Shown here: positions 10,578-22,235 of the stretch, piece after piece
How positions within the stretch are numbered: position 1 is the first letter of the stretch
How the letters are laid out: every line of letters begins with the position of its first letter
Translations under genes and position numbers: made by a program
Notes under the pieces: model-generated
The model's input: the letters and a program-made list of their open reading frames with translations, nothing else
Told to the model about the DNA's origin: nothing
The model's database searches: none
Origin: Euclidia mi
Taxonomy: Eukaryota > Arthropoda > Insecta > Lepidoptera > Erebidae
Assembly (NCBI GenBank): GCA_944739405.2
Contig: OX123197.2
Location: 1,371,501 to 1,435,500, forward strand
Length of the DNA stretch: 64,000 bases
Direction of reading: 5' to 3'

Positions 10578-11130
10578 TATATATTACAGGTTTATATATA
10601 GTATATAGTGTATATAGCGGCTTAAAAAAATACATCATTTGTGTTTTAAAAATTAAATAAACTCAGCCATATTTTTTGAATGGTTAGCTTGTGCACACGG
10701 GTCTGCCTGTGTGTTTATCAATTGTCACAATAAATGGAAGGCACTTAAGCTATATTTACTGCAAAGTCTCATCAAAATTTGCTTAGTAATATTTAAGTGA
10801 AAGAGTAGGTAACAAGTATTCATCAGTCCTTAAAAAACTGTCACGTTTATATATTAGTAGGATGTTGTACAATTTTTATGACATGAACATACATATGAAT
10901 TTAAAGCCTCCATTGAAAACTTTTGTTAAATAGCTCAATGTCAACATTGTTCCCACTCGAATTCTGTGATTTACTTCACTGCCTAAACTCAAACAATTTT
11001 CGTCCCAAAATTGTTTCAAAACAGTATGTTAACAATCTGTTATCATTCTTGTACATACAGGATACGTAGAATAACGCAAGAATATTATATATACAGTTAT
11101 GAATGTATATGTAAAATTCTTGTATATCAA
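10578..11130. other. AT-rich sequence, nothing recognised
   Basis: No supported feature. Several short overlapping frames are present. Confidence 0.5.
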
Positions 11131-11134
11131 ATAT

Positions 11135-11380
11135 ATATGGCAGAGGTATGTGGTCAAGCCGGTTGCGCGGCAGACCTCGTTAGACGTTTGTCGACCAAAT
11201 TGGGGACTTCTTGATAAACGGAAATGTCCGAAGCACCCGTGACCGGCGAGCATGTATGAAAAGAGTAATGAATGTAGAGGAAGCGCGTGGGGTTTGCAAG
11301 GATAGAAGCAAGTGGTGTTTTGTTGTCTCTGCCTACCCCGACGGGAAAAAGCGTGAGCGTATGTATGTATGTGTATGTAT
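11135..11380 (+). mobile_element. RTE LINE 3' fragment, diverged copy
   Basis: The frame from 11211 reads GNVRSTRDRRACMKRVMNVE, then CKDRSKWCFVVSAYPDGKK. It aligns with the end of the RTE LINE at 38741-39730 (VRSTLNRRACMRNLMGVSEA...CKWRSVVSAYPS). The tail is gcgtgagcgtatgtatgtat. This is a second RTE subfamily. Confidence 0.75.
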
Positions 11381-12059
11381 ACATATAAAATTCTTGTGTT
11401 ACTGACTGACTGACAGACAACTTACTGTCAAAACTATTAGGCGCAAAAAACTAAAATTTGGTTGTATGTTCCTTAAGGCGCCCTTAAGTCCTTAAAATCG
11501 GAAGAAACGGTTAACGTTGGTTTAGGTGGTTAGCGTTGCTGCGGACATCCTTGAGTCTTATTTAAAGTTTACTGTTATTGACTGGGGTTTTAGTTTTTGT
11601 GCTGCTACTGAGAAATACTAAAGCAGAGACAGAAAAAAGAATAAATTGCACGTCATGGGTAACAACCCCTTGACCTTAAATTGTCCCTACAAACATCGAA
11701 ACAATCGGATAAACACCCGTACTATCTATATTAAACCAGAATTTAAAAGCCATCTAGCAAACGACTTCGCGTGCCGATCCCGATTAAATTGAAACGATTA
11801 AGTGGCCTGAATCTCATTATTGTAATTATACATCCTAATGATTTGTCTCCGGGGACGGCAGAATAGGGGGAGGGTTAAGGTGGGATAAAGGTTAAGGGCA
11901 CAACCATCTTGTTCAGTGATTATTGTAGTTAAGTCTCGATCGGTCGGCAGTTGAGGGCCACCTTAATTAATAGGTAGATACGCTTAAATTAAAGGCAACT
12001 TGGATTAGAGAGATAACTGGAAAAAGTCGCGGACGTGTTTTTGGCCGTGTATCTAAATT
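11381..12059. other. No gene recognised
   Basis: Between the RTE fragment and the LINE-A host repeat I see no repeat family, domain or RNA gene. Confidence 0.5.
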
Positions 12060-12144
12060 TATTACCAGACGATGCCCGCGGTTATACCCACGTTATTTAA
12101 GGCTACTGCTCTGCTCCCGTCACTCATAGCGTGATGTTATATAG
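12060..12144 (+). repeat. Left half of the repeat interrupted by LINE-A
   Basis: agacgatgcccgcggttata...cgtgatgttatatag matches 8960-9040. It resumes at 37274 after LINE-A. TATATAG at 12138-12144 is repeated at 37274-37280 as the LINE-A target duplication. Confidence 0.85.
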
Positions 12145-12548
12145 AAAAGAAAAGAAATGACTTTATTCGATTGAAATGGTACATAATAGATGTTCATATT
12201 TTTTACAGTTCACATTTCACCTCTATCAGGCATACGAATATTGTAGGGATAAGTTTATAATCATATTTATCTTACATGCAAGGACATGTTAACATTTAAT
12301 TTTAATTATATAACAATATTTCTTATATTTTTATCCATATAAATTAAGTCATAATACTCACAATATTATTCAAAAATAATAATAATAATAATGTCAAAAT
12401 ATAATGTCAAAATATAGTGTCAAAATCTTAATGTCAAAAATTGTAACGAGATATTACTAAATATGAATTACCTAATTTTTAATAGTTAACAGCTTAATGA
12501 TGTATTTCTTAAATATGTATGTACGATATTAATTACCTACTTATTTAT
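12145..12548 (-). other. LINE-A 3' untranslated region
   Basis: AT-rich, with an (AAT)n run near 12376-12391 and tandem tgtcaaaatat-like repeats (12391-12440). The terminal part (ctttattcgattgaaatggt, catacgaatattgtagggat) resembles the LINE tail inserted in the right arm at 30893-31218. Confidence 0.7.
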
Positions 12549-13806
12549 TCATTTGTAGTCTAAGAATTCTTTGATTGTGTAGAAACTTTTATCTATGAGC
12601 CACTTTTTTAAATTTATTTTAAATTGCGTGGTAGTAGGTAGTTCCCTGATGAATTTTGGTATATGGTTGTATATTTTTATTATCATCATGAAGCTGTTGC
12701 TACTATGTAATTTTGTTTTGCTCATTTCCCATTTTAATTTTGTTGGATCTCTCGGCTGATATTTACAATTTACACTAGTTTTAGTAAATAAGTTGCTTTG
12801 ATTTCTTACAAACAAACCTGTTTCTAATATGTACATGGAAACCAAAGTCAGTACACCCAATCTTTTGAAAAGTGGCCTACAGGTCTCAAAGGGTCCTACA
12901 CTGCAAATAGCCCTTACACATTTTTTTTGTAGTATAAAAGCTCTATTTATGTTAGTTGAGTTTCCCCACATTAAAAGGCCATATCTTAATATCGACCCAA
13001 CGTGTCCATGATAAGCAGTAAGAGCAACCGATTCAATTGTAGCCTTTTTTAACTGTCGCAATGCATATACAAATCTATTCAACCTGCTACATATATTGTC
13101 AATGTGCAACTTCCAGTTACAGTGTTCGTCCAAGGTCAGTCCTAAAAATTTTATATTGCTCCTTTCTTTAATGTCAACATCTTCAATTGTTATATTTAAT
13201 TTAGCAGGAATTTGTTTATAATTTTTAAATTGTATGTAATGTGTTTTCGTCAAATTGATTTTGAGGTCATTTTGTTTTAGCCATTGAAGTATTTGATTAA
13301 GTGTGTTATATACTTCTTTTTCATGATCGTCTTTTGAATTATTAGGTATTATTACTGATACATCGTCAGCAAACAGTACACACTTATGTTTTGTGACGTT
13401 TGGCAAATCATTAATATATAGCAAAAACAATAGGGGTCCCAAAATACTACCTTGAGGTACACCTGTCCTATTAAACATAAGTGGAGATTTGTACTGTGTC
13501 AAAATTTGTTTATTATTTATGCGTCCTATTTCTACATATTGCGTTCGATTGTAAAGATAGCTTCTAAGCCAATCTAGTGCCTGACCTCTAATGCCATAAC
13601 GCTCACATTTGTCAAGTAGCTTGTCAATATTTACGAGATCTTTGCTCATGTCTAAGAATACTGCTGTAACTGTGTGGCCCTTATCGATCTCTTGTGTTAT
13701 AGACTTGACCAGGGAAAAAGCGGCTAAGGTGGTTGACTTCCCTTTTTGAAACCCATTTTGTTCTTCTTTTATTATACTATATTTATTTAGAAAGTCTGAC
13801 AGTCAG
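12549..13806 (-). pseudogene. LINE-A ORF2, C-terminal RT part
   Basis: Coding resumes straight after the left TIR element with LSDFLNKYSIIKEEQNGFQKG, the RT region before motif A. Motif A is degraded: MSKDLVNIDKLL stands where such LINEs normally have SKAFD-VDH, so an indel or frameshift lies near 13630-13650. Motif B is intact (VPQGSILGPLLF), the catalytic box is FADD, and a thumb segment FLGLTLDEHCNWKLHI and a C-terminal region ending EFLDYK follow. This is reverse transcriptase for target-primed reverse transcription, acting in the nucleus with the endonuclease encoded at 24750-25889. Separation from its N-terminal half by 10.3 kb makes it non-functional. Confidence 0.85.
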
Positions 13807-15949
13807 AGGGTCTAGTACGAGTTTTCCAACGACTTATCCGTTGTAGAGAATGGACAGCTCGATGTGCTTCACTCCATTTCGACTGATCCGCAGTACGAGC
13901 TCTCGAAATGGCACGGCGGGCAGGCCATTTCCGATCATATGCACACATACGCACATAGGCCACGCCCTCTATTTCTCTCTCTTTTTAACTACTCGGAAAG
14001 AAAGAGATGAAGTATACGCATTCATTTTGACATTTTTGACACGACGGAGATGGCAAACCAGAATACCAGATTTAAAATACATGAGTGTTGACAATTTTTA
14101 TATATTTTTTTGTAATATAATTAGTCATGAATTATTTTGATTATTTATTTAATTGTTTTATTTGCAACGTGAAATTAATCCTGCAATAAAATTAACAAAA
14201 TCTTCTTATTATTAAATGTAATGTAATTTATATGGAATTTTGTTTTACGACCATACACGACTAACAATTTATCTAATGTAACAACACTGTAAAATCAGAA
14301 GTCTTAATTAATGTTGCCAAAGGCAATTATTTTAGGGAATTTAACTTTTAATTAGGTACATCTTTATCTTTATTAAATTATTTTATTTATTATTATATAT
14401 ATTATATATATTTCTTGTGTTCGTGTGTATGTCACTGAACTCCTCCTAAACGACTGGACCGATTATGATGAAATTTTTTGTGTGTGTTCAAGAGGACTTG
14501 ACAATGGTTTTGATTCACAATTTAATGCAAATAATGTGTACCACATGGATGGTAGAACCAATATGCTTTGAGATTTACATGACTATATCTGAAATGATAC
14601 GTCGAAAATTTTCTTATTAATTTTAATTAGAACTCCAAGTCACTACTTACTCCGCGTCACATATTGTAAAAAACAACGTCTAATTATAAATTATATATTA
14701 TAAATATAATATTATGAACTAGCTGTCACACGTGGCTCCGCGCGAGTGGATGTATGAGACGAATAATTTCACTCGGATATACTGATGCAATGGCCATGAA
14801 GTCGTGTTCATAATATAAGAACAGAATTAGTGAAATAGTAGAACCAACGTATTCGTAGCCTCATCACCTCATGTGAAATTGTTAATAGGCTAATTGCGAA
14901 TCTATTACTGTGTTAATATTGTATATTCTGGTAATAGATTAGTAACTTAAGCCGTTTGTGTTATTCATTGGACTAAACAACAAAAATCTTCATTATTTGC
15001 TATCATTGAACAATAGAATCATCTGATTGAAGAATAGAAAAGTTGAGTATTAAAGTTACTTATTCTAGTTATCCCGATTGTATATACGACTCGATTAAGT
15101 ACCTATTTCTTATGTCATCTGACCTCCGCAACTTAAAATGATAATATGGTTTTGACCAGAATCAGGATATTTCAAGCTACTGCCGCTACTTACTCCTTAC
15201 AAAGACGGTCAAAGATCTTTATGACAGAAGGAACCAACGGATTAACGTACTCTACGGTCACATTGCAGCACACAATAACCACAAAATAAAAAAAAACGCT
15301 ATGGTTTCGAACTCAAGTCTCTCTAATATAAGTTTCTGTCTCTCTTATATTATGTATACAATCTACCCATGTATTTGAAGATTAGAGAGGCATATTTGAC
15401 AACAGCTCCATACAAAATACATATGTCAATACTAGCTGTCGCTAACGGCTCCGCCCGCGTGGATGTCGGTTATCGCGATAAAAACGATGTCCTTCCTCGG
15501 GTCTTTAATTGCTCGAAGAATTATGAATATGGATCTCTCAACAAGAAATCCTCTTAATATTGGACAACTAATGCTAAGCCATCGAGTCTGTATATTGTAT
15601 AATTATAGTATAGTGCAGATGGGATCTTATAACTCCTCACCAGATGTTTCAGATCTCTTATTTTTATTAGGCAACAGAAAAGCTCATCAAACTAAATAAC
15701 TTTATCTAACACGTCATGGCTATATGTTTTAGCGTAGCTGGGCTCTCCGCATCAGATGTTCGAGATCTTCAAATAATCTCTCATCAGAAAATGCTCATCA
15801 GGCATAATGTTTTTTGCCAAACCGCATTTTTATGTTTTATAGTTTCGCCGGGCTGCACAGTGTTCGGCGTAGAACAAGCCAGGTAGACAAAAATATATTT
15901 TCAGTCATTATAATATATAATACTATATTATTAAATAAATTATGCCGTG
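13807..15949. other. Outer portion of the left arm, mostly unrecognised
   Basis: Mirrors 34050-36192, apart from the TA element present only in the right arm. Contains lepidopteran repeat pieces near 14400-14520 (ctcctaaacgactggaccga), 14716-14750 and 15430-15475 (agctgtcgctaacggctccg) and a decayed 15100-15290 segment related to the 1528 family. Near the tip, the minus strand reads an open stretch into the TIR (ARRAISRARTADQSKWSEAH) of unknown meaning. Confidence 0.5.
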
Positions 15950-16075
15950 TGGTTGACGGCATAGAATACAAGTGTCACCACCCCCTATCTTCCCGTGGGT
16001 GTCGTAAGAGGTGACTAAGGAATAACACGATGCAAATACCATCTTTGCGTAGAGACGGAAAACTTGACATCAAAC
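15950..16075 (+). repeat. Fragment of the 6655/9355 repeat
   Basis: gtgtcaccaccccctatctt, cccgtgggtgtcgtaagagg and ggaaaacttgacatcaaacc match 6710-6830. The SINE follows directly at ccctatac, so it inserted into this repeat. Confidence 0.6.
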
Positions 16076-16077
16076 CC

Positions 16078-16341
16078 TATACGACTGCCTCGTTGGTCTC
16101 GCGGCATAAATGTGCGCGTGGGATCGGGAGGTCCCAGGTTCGATTCCTGGGTCGGGGAGTGTTATTGGGTTTTTCTGTCACGAAATTCTCAGCAGCAGCA
16201 CGGAGTCTGGAAATGTGCCCGGTACGGCAATAGGCTCGCCCCTTATTACGTGGGACTAAAGTATATCTGGCGAGAAGTGGGTGTAGAAATACACCTCTGC
16301 CTACCCCTTCGGGCATAAAAGGCGTGACGTTATGTATGTAT
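16078..16341 (+). mobile_element. tRNA-derived SINE inside the left arm
   Basis: A-box region TTGGTCTCGCGGCATAAATG, B-box GGTTCGATTCC near 16137-16147, core ggcaataggctcgcc and tail taccccttcgggcataaaag / gcgtgacgttatgtatgtat. Also present, reversed, in the right arm (32466-32735), so it was inserted before the two copies separated. Confidence 0.9.
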
Positions 16342-16430
16342 ACAAAAATTATAAACTGACATATATTATACAAAAATTACAAACTGACATATTTATACAA
16401 AAATTATTAACTGACATATTTATAAAAAAT
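16341..16430. repeat. Three tandem 27-28 bp repeats
   Basis: Unit tatacaaaaattataaactg-acatat, three times with substitutions. Mirrored at 32376-32470. Confidence 0.7.
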
Positions 16431-16440
16431 AATAGTCAAT

Positions 16441-17570
16441 TCAAATCAAATAATAAATATAAAAAGAACCACCAAGATCACAAGATGTAGGCTCCAAGTT
16501 GTTTATTTGTTCCAAAACATTATTACTCTCGATTTTTGTTAATTCCGTAGTTTCTTTGGCAAAAATGAATTTAATTGAACGGCAAAACATCGTCGACGAT
16601 GGATGAGGCTTTTGCCAGATAATGTTGTTACCTTCGTCGATTAACCTAAGAGAAACAAATGAAAAAACGAAAAGGAACTCATCAGTGTCTTCGCTATTGT
16701 CAAATCTCTGTTTATAACCACTATGATGATTTTGATGATAGACCACCCATTTACTTATAAGAGTAAACGAGGAATTGTGGAGCACGCTTGTGACAACTTC
16801 TCTCTGAGCTTCTAACTAACCGTTCTGCAGTTTTATTTAAAATAGCTTGTAGCTCAATTTCTGCTCGAGATTGTGTCACAACAACGTGATTCTCGGAAGG
16901 ATAACACGCTTTTTTTATTTAACAATTCATTCATATGATGGAAACACGTGATGTCCGACTTTCATAGTCCATGTCCTAGTCTGCTTGTATGAGTGACTTG
17001 TTGATTTTGAATCAATATAATACGTTAATGCCTCGTCACTACTCAGCGGTCTATTACTTTGCACAGCACTTGGTTGTTGAAGGCCAATACATACACTTAC
17101 GGAAGCTGAAGCTTCTTTATAACTCTGGCAACGTTCTTATGTCCAGTTGACCATGCAGTTACCTCTGCAGTCATTAATTCTCCAACACTTCGCGATTGAA
17201 CTAGATCTTCAACTCTACGTTTTTTAGTTTTAAAAGACGAATCTTCGAAGACTTTTTTAGGCCTGCCAGGCCGAAAAAGGTCAGCGGAGAAGGCTGTGGT
17301 TGAGTCGATCGCATACAAAATTCTATCTCATCGCCTTCCAGCCACATCTTATTCTTATTAAGGAAACGCTCTTTTGACTTTCCTGAAGAAACCCATTTTG
17401 TAGAAATTTTCTAAGAAATACTAGCTAATTTCATCTTAATTTCCCTTTGACATTCTTCAGTAATGTCAAAGAAATCAAACTAAGATGAAATAAACTCAAA
17501 TAAACGATCATTTCTATCGCTTTTTTCGAGCTTTAGCCATTTTTCGAAAAGCTCTATTTTACTAATAGAG
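16441..17570 (-). pseudogene. Broken transposon-associated gene (left copy), family unnamed
   Basis: On the minus strand, blocks in several frames follow one another: KWLKLEKSDRNDRLFEFISS; KISTKWVSSGKSKERFLNKN; the patch FRPGRPKKVFEDSSFKTKKR-RVEDL; a segment with SSDEALTYYIDSKSTSHSYK and PSYE; then WVVYHQNHHSGYKQRFDNSE, LRLIDEGNNIIWQKPHPSST and FCRSIKFIFAKETTELTKIE. I recall this block order (GRP-K-FE-SS-R-KRR; Y-RCRPIKF-F-KET) from large insect and cnidarian proteins linked to mobile DNA, but cannot name the superfamily. Stops and frameshifts separate the blocks, and the C-terminal half expected in such proteins is missing, ending near GGSFYIYYL. The right-arm copy is nearly identical, so the decay predates the duplication. 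Confidence 0.6.
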
Positions 17571-17768
17571 TAAAGCTTTTCTGAAAAATAAGAAAAAAAA
17601 AATAGTTGTACTCAAGTGTGTTACGTAAAATACATATATGCCATAATCATCCATAGTCATGCAGCTAAAACATATCAAAACTTCAGCCTAGATACAAGAG
17701 GATACATGGCTTTTCCAAGCTTGATAAGTTCGAAAACAAAGATAAAACATCATTTTTCGCATTAAAAA

Positions 17769-18974
17769 GTACCCGGTCACAGTACCGTCACTGCACTGGT
17801 ACACATCACTGATGACATTCGTAAAGGTATGGATTGTGGAAATCTAACGGTTATGTCCTTGCTCGATTTCAGCAATGCTTTTAACACCGTGGATTTTCAC
17901 ATCATACTCAGCATTCTCCGCTCTCTTAACATATCTCCAACGGCAATTGACTGGTTTCATAGTTACCTGTTTGGTCGCCGGCAACGTATACGCATTGAAG
18001 ACTCTTATTCCACTTGGTCTAACACGAATGCCGGGGTACCACAGGGTGGCGTGCTATCTCCGTTACTCTTCACGATATTCATTAATTCTATCTCTAACCA
18101 ACTTCTTTCATCCTACCACCTTTACGCAGATGATTTACAAATTTACACGCAAGCCCCCTTAGATGAGTTACCAGATGCCTGTAGAACCATTAGCACAGAC
18201 TTGGCCCGGATCTGCGAGTGGACCAAGAAATATGGACTGATGGTGAATCCTGAAAAAACTCAGTTAATTATTATCGGTAGCCCAAGAATGACTGCAAAAA
18301 TTAACTGGTCCGATCTACCACTAATTAGTTTTGACGGAAAAGATCTCCTTTATACTAAGAAGGTTAAAAATCTGGGGATTTACCTTGATGAGAATCTATC
18401 TTGGGTACCACAAATACAGGAGGTGAGTCGCAGACTATTTGCATCAGCCGGATCTCTGCGTAGATTACGCAACTTTCTTCCGACGGCTACTAAAATTGCG
18501 CTTGCACAATCGCTGCTGTTTCCTATTCTCGACTACGCTGATGTCAGCTATCTTGACCCCACGGAGGAGCAGCTAGACAAACTTGAGCGCCTTCAAAACT
18601 TCTGTATACGATTTATATTTGGATTACGCAAATATGATCATGTCTCAGAATTTCGCAACAGACTCAAGTGGCTCCCAATTCGTCTTCGCAGGAATACTCA
18701 CATTCTAACATTACTTTATAATGTTTTATTTAATCCCAGTACTCCCTTTTATCTCAAAGAACGTTTTAGGTTCCTTCATGACACACATATAAGGTCCTTG
18801 AGGTCGTCTGAGAATTTGACCCTGGCGATGCCAATCCATTCTTGCAATTACTACGGAAAATCCTTTACAGTTCAAGCTGTACGCCTGTGGAATGGATTGC
18901 CACTAGAAATCCGTAAAGCCAAATCGCTTAACATATTTAAGTGTATGTTAAAAAAACACTACCTGTCAATCTAA
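17769..18974 (+). pseudogene. Reverse transcriptase, C-terminal two thirds, of a CR1/L2-group LINE
   Basis: Open from the insertion point to a TAA with no internal stop (about 401 codons); only the 5' end is missing. It starts VPGHSTVTALVHITDDIRKG, the segment just before motif A. Motif A: LLDFSNAFNTVD; motif B: GVPQGGVLSPLLF; catalytic box HLYADDLQIY; thumb: VKNLGIYLDENLSW. The C-terminus has LDYADVSYLDPT and RLWNGLPLEIRKAKSLNIFK, as in many CR1/Jockey-group RTs. The first methionine at 17829 is not a true start. Intact YADD and lack of stops indicate a young copy. It cannot be autonomous because endonuclease and ORF1 are absent. Confidence 0.9.
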
Positions 18975-19138
18975 CGCGAATCATAATAAGTATAGTTAAT
19001 TTATCATATATTGTATAGCTGTCGTTCTACAAGTGTTCTGTTCACTGCTTCTTTATATATAATCACATTTTATCTAATGTATTGTATCATAGTACCTATA
19101 CTTATGTATATTATGGTAGTATAATATAGTATGTAAGG

Positions 19139-19178
<40 letters not shown>

Positions 19179-19192
19179 GTATATATACATAT
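19139..19192. repeat. (TA)n microsatellite
   Basis: About 30 bp of uninterrupted TA plus imperfect TATG/TATA extension, in the 3' untranslated part of the LINE copy at 17768-19484. Confidence 0.9.
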
Positions 19193-20109
19193 GTATTGTA
19201 GTATGTATAGTATAATATAGTATGTATTTATGTAAGTGTACATTACAATGTGTACCTATATATTTAAGTACTTATTTATGAATATTATAGATTACCGACG
19301 CTACACCATCAATGAACATGACCATTAACCTACATCATTTCTGTCCATCCGCGGTTGCCTGGAAGAGATCGCTCTATTAGCGATAAGGCCGCCAATTGCA
19401 CACTAGTTTTATGTTATATTCTTATGTAAATACTTTGTTTGTTTTGGTGTTCAATAAAGTGTAATCTATCTATCTATCTATCTAAAAAGATTCTTACAAG
19501 AAAAAATATTATACCTACATAGGTACCTCCAGAAGTAAAATCCATCACTAAAACTTTAAACAAAATAAGAACTGTCGCCATGAGGTGTTAGCACAAGTGT
19601 AGCAAAATGCCACTGACCTATTTCTTTAATTGCATTTACCTCATTAGCTTACTTTAATAAACGATGACTCATCAGTATGGAATGTTACACGTAAACAATT
19701 CTTGGAATCAGGGGTTTAGGGGTGTTGTTTACAGGTAGAAAGTAACTAATTCCGGGAATTTGATAATGACTTCTGTCCACATAGCCTGTTCTAGGGCGGA
19801 CACTGTGGGCTGTTGTGGTTCTGCATCAGGTGTTCCACTTTCCAAAATCAATTAATATAGACTATAATTATGTTGACCCAGACCTAATAACAATATTACA
19901 AAAAAAGTTTCAAATCCATCCAGTAACTTCGGAGATTAGCGTGTACAAATAGACAAACGGACAAACAGACAGAATTTATTTTCTAGATTCATACTCCTTT
20001 ACTGATTCTTAGCCTAACAGAGTATTTTTTTTCTAAACATATTCAATGTACAAAAATATTTTTTTTAGTGTTTTATTATATGTATGAAATATAAATATAA
20101 TAACACAGT

Positions 20110-20270
20110 AGAGAGTAACGGAGTCTAGTGATGTGCCCGGTAAAGGCAAGGCTCGCCTCCTATTACGTGGGACCACTGAGACCTAAAAATTCATGGCGAA
20201 ATGTGGGTGTAATATTACATCTCTGCCTACCCCGTCAGGGATACAGGTGTGCGTGAGCCTATAAAAAGAA
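20110..20270 (+). mobile_element. 5'-truncated SINE fragment in the left arm
   Basis: gtctagtgatgtgcccggta, cctattacgtgggaccactg and gcctaccccgtcagggatac are the SINE body and tail. Mirrored at 29930-30085. Confidence 0.75.
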
Positions 20271-21110
20271 TATAGATATACAAATAATAGCGGATGCCGC
20301 AGCTACGCTCATCTATTTTATATACTTATGCAGTTTATCGGTTGAGGTATTCTATCGGATTTATACGGATGACACTGATTTCATCACGAGTGGATCGACC
20401 CCACGGAACAGACAAAACAGTGATTTTCTGTGCCGTGATCCACCCATCAAAGGAAATACTACGCTCTCACGGAATATAAACGGCAACTAATATAGTGCCT
20501 GAGATTAGCGTGTCCAATCAAACAAACTCTTCAGCATTATAATACTAATTTAGAAATTGCATCTGGCATCACTAAAATGACATTATAAATGTCAGTCAGA
20601 TTAAGTCAGATAAGTCAGTTGAATTATTACCTTTGTTGTTTTCTTTCAAACTTAATTATTTCGCCTACATTATGCTGAGTAAGTATTATTCTATCATCGT
20701 TTACCTATTCATTGTCAACGAGATACATAGTAAACCAATCCTATTATTTGTCTTTAATTCTCTTAAACTTACTCTTTCAGATCTTTCGTGTTCAGTTTAG
20801 CTGAAATAGTGCGCAGATCGAGTTTGAAACGTCTCAGGAGTGTAAGAAGCAAGTAGATCATAAGACATGTGGATAAAAGGACTTCAACACTAAGCAGTTT
20901 TGAATAAATTGACAAATGTTGAAAGATGTCACGCAATAAACAAATTGCAGTGATATACAAACCACTAGGTATGTATTCTAAAGATTAGGATGTTATTTTT
21001 ATCTGTATTTATATCAATGGTTAGTAAATATAGTTACTTTGTGATATTTTCCCAAGCCAGTATTTCAAATTACTAAATGCATGTGGTTTTAAAGTCAGTC
21101 AGTTTAAAAA
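20271..21110. other. Unrecognised part of the left arm
   Basis: Mirrors 29110-29930. Contains a fragment of the 8956-type repeat (gagattagcgtgtccaatca, ctcttcagcattataatact). A 63-aa frame (20769-20960, -) is conserved in both arms but has no recognisable domain. Confidence 0.45.
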
Positions 21111-21113
21111 CAA

Positions 21114-21169
21114 ACAATATTCAGAAAATTTTTAGTTATACAATAACTAAAAATTTTCTGAATATTGTT
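21114..21169. repeat. Short perfect hairpin
   Basis: acaatattcagaaaattttt is followed by its reverse complement after a very short loop. The right-arm copy is at 29046-29108 with a slightly longer loop (tgtacct region). Confidence 0.9.
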
Positions 21170-21389
21170 CTGAAATTCATAAAAAAATGATAGGTAACCT
21201 CTAAGTCTGTCATAGTCTTAATAAATATATAATTTGTTGGCAAACTGAAATGATATATTATTATTTTGATAAATACAGGAGTAATAAAAAATATCATTAA
21301 ATAAGGTCATGTCTTTTGTACTTATTTCAATGTTTAATAATTTCTTGTTTTTAGCTAACTACGGCAGACTTCAAGAACCGAGACTAGGC

Positions 21390-21760
21390 AAGAATATGAA
21401 GTGTGCAACAATATTAGTACCTACTGAAATAATGAGTCCACCAATTGGACATGTCTTGGTGTAGCAAGAATATGAAGTCTGTGGCAATATTAGTACTAAA
21501 ATAATGAGTTGACAAATTGGACATGTCTCGGTGTAGCAAGAATATGAAGTCTGCAGCAATATTAGTACGGAAATAATGAGTTCACAAATTGGACATGTCT
21601 CGGTGTAGCAACAATATGAAGTCTGTGGCAATATTAGTACTGAAATAATGAGTTCACAAATTGGACATGTCTCGGTGCAGCAAGAATATGAAGTCTGAGG
21701 CAATATTAGTACTGAAATAAGGAGTTTACAATTTGAACATGTCTCGGTGTAGCATGTTAT
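21390..21760. repeat. Minisatellite, about five 72-bp units (left arm)
   Basis: Unit contains agcaagaatatgaagtctg, gcaatattagtac, aaataatgagtt and acaaattggacatgtctcgg. The period is 72 bp, so an open frame with a 24-residue repeat appears by chance. Mirrored at 28450-28840. Confidence 0.85.
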
Positions 21761-21777
21761 GGAACACTTGAGTTTAA

Positions 21778-22235
21778 TTTATAGTAGCTGAGATTAGCTT
21801 TACAAGTTTATTAGGTATTGAATGTACCTGTGTGTTGTATTGTAGTTATTTTTTTACAGAAACCAGTTTTATGTTTAATCACTGGACTTAATATGCAGCA
21901 AGTATAGTTTGTGTGAATGTAAAAACGAATTTAATTATTAAAATACATAATTAATTAGGACTGTCTAATTGTGTTTTCATAAATATACTCAATTTATGTA
22001 AAATTTATAGTAGCAGAGATTAGCTTTACAAGTTTATTAGGTATTGAATGTACCTGTGTGTTGTATTGTAGTTATTTTTTCACAGAAACCAGTTTTATGT
22101 TTAATCACTGGACTTAATATGCAGCAAGTATAGTTTGTGTGAATGTAAAAACGAATTTTATTATTAAGAGACATAATTAATTAGGACTGTTTAATAGTGT
22201 TTTCATAAATATACTCAATTTATGTAAAATATTTC
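21778..22235. repeat. 226-bp tandem duplication, left arm only
   Basis: atagtagctgagattagctt begins at 21781 and again at 22007 (as atagtagcagagattagctt). The right arm has one unit (about 28210-28445). The two units differ by few bases. Confidence 0.8.

Larger units (their letters stand above)
17768..19484 (+). mobile_element. 5'-truncated LINE inserted only in the left arm, (TCTA)n tail
   Basis: The right arm has the empty site (cgcattaaaaggattct reversed at about 30704-30724). Here the site is split by 1.7 kb flanked by AAAA. The 3' end is ttcaataaagtgtaatctat followed by (ctat)n. It is an internal clock: it inserted after the arms existed. Confidence 0.9.

Noticed and set aside
13850..14140. 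A 96-aa protein identical in both arms (also 35859-36149)
   Set aside because: Identity follows from the duplication itself. Composition and lack of domain suggest chance, although the reverse strand is open into the TIR.
21390..21760. CRISPR-like repeats or a cysteine-rich repeat protein (ETCPIC units)
   Set aside because: It is a contiguous 72-bp minisatellite without spacers in an insect genome. The open frame results from a period divisible by three.
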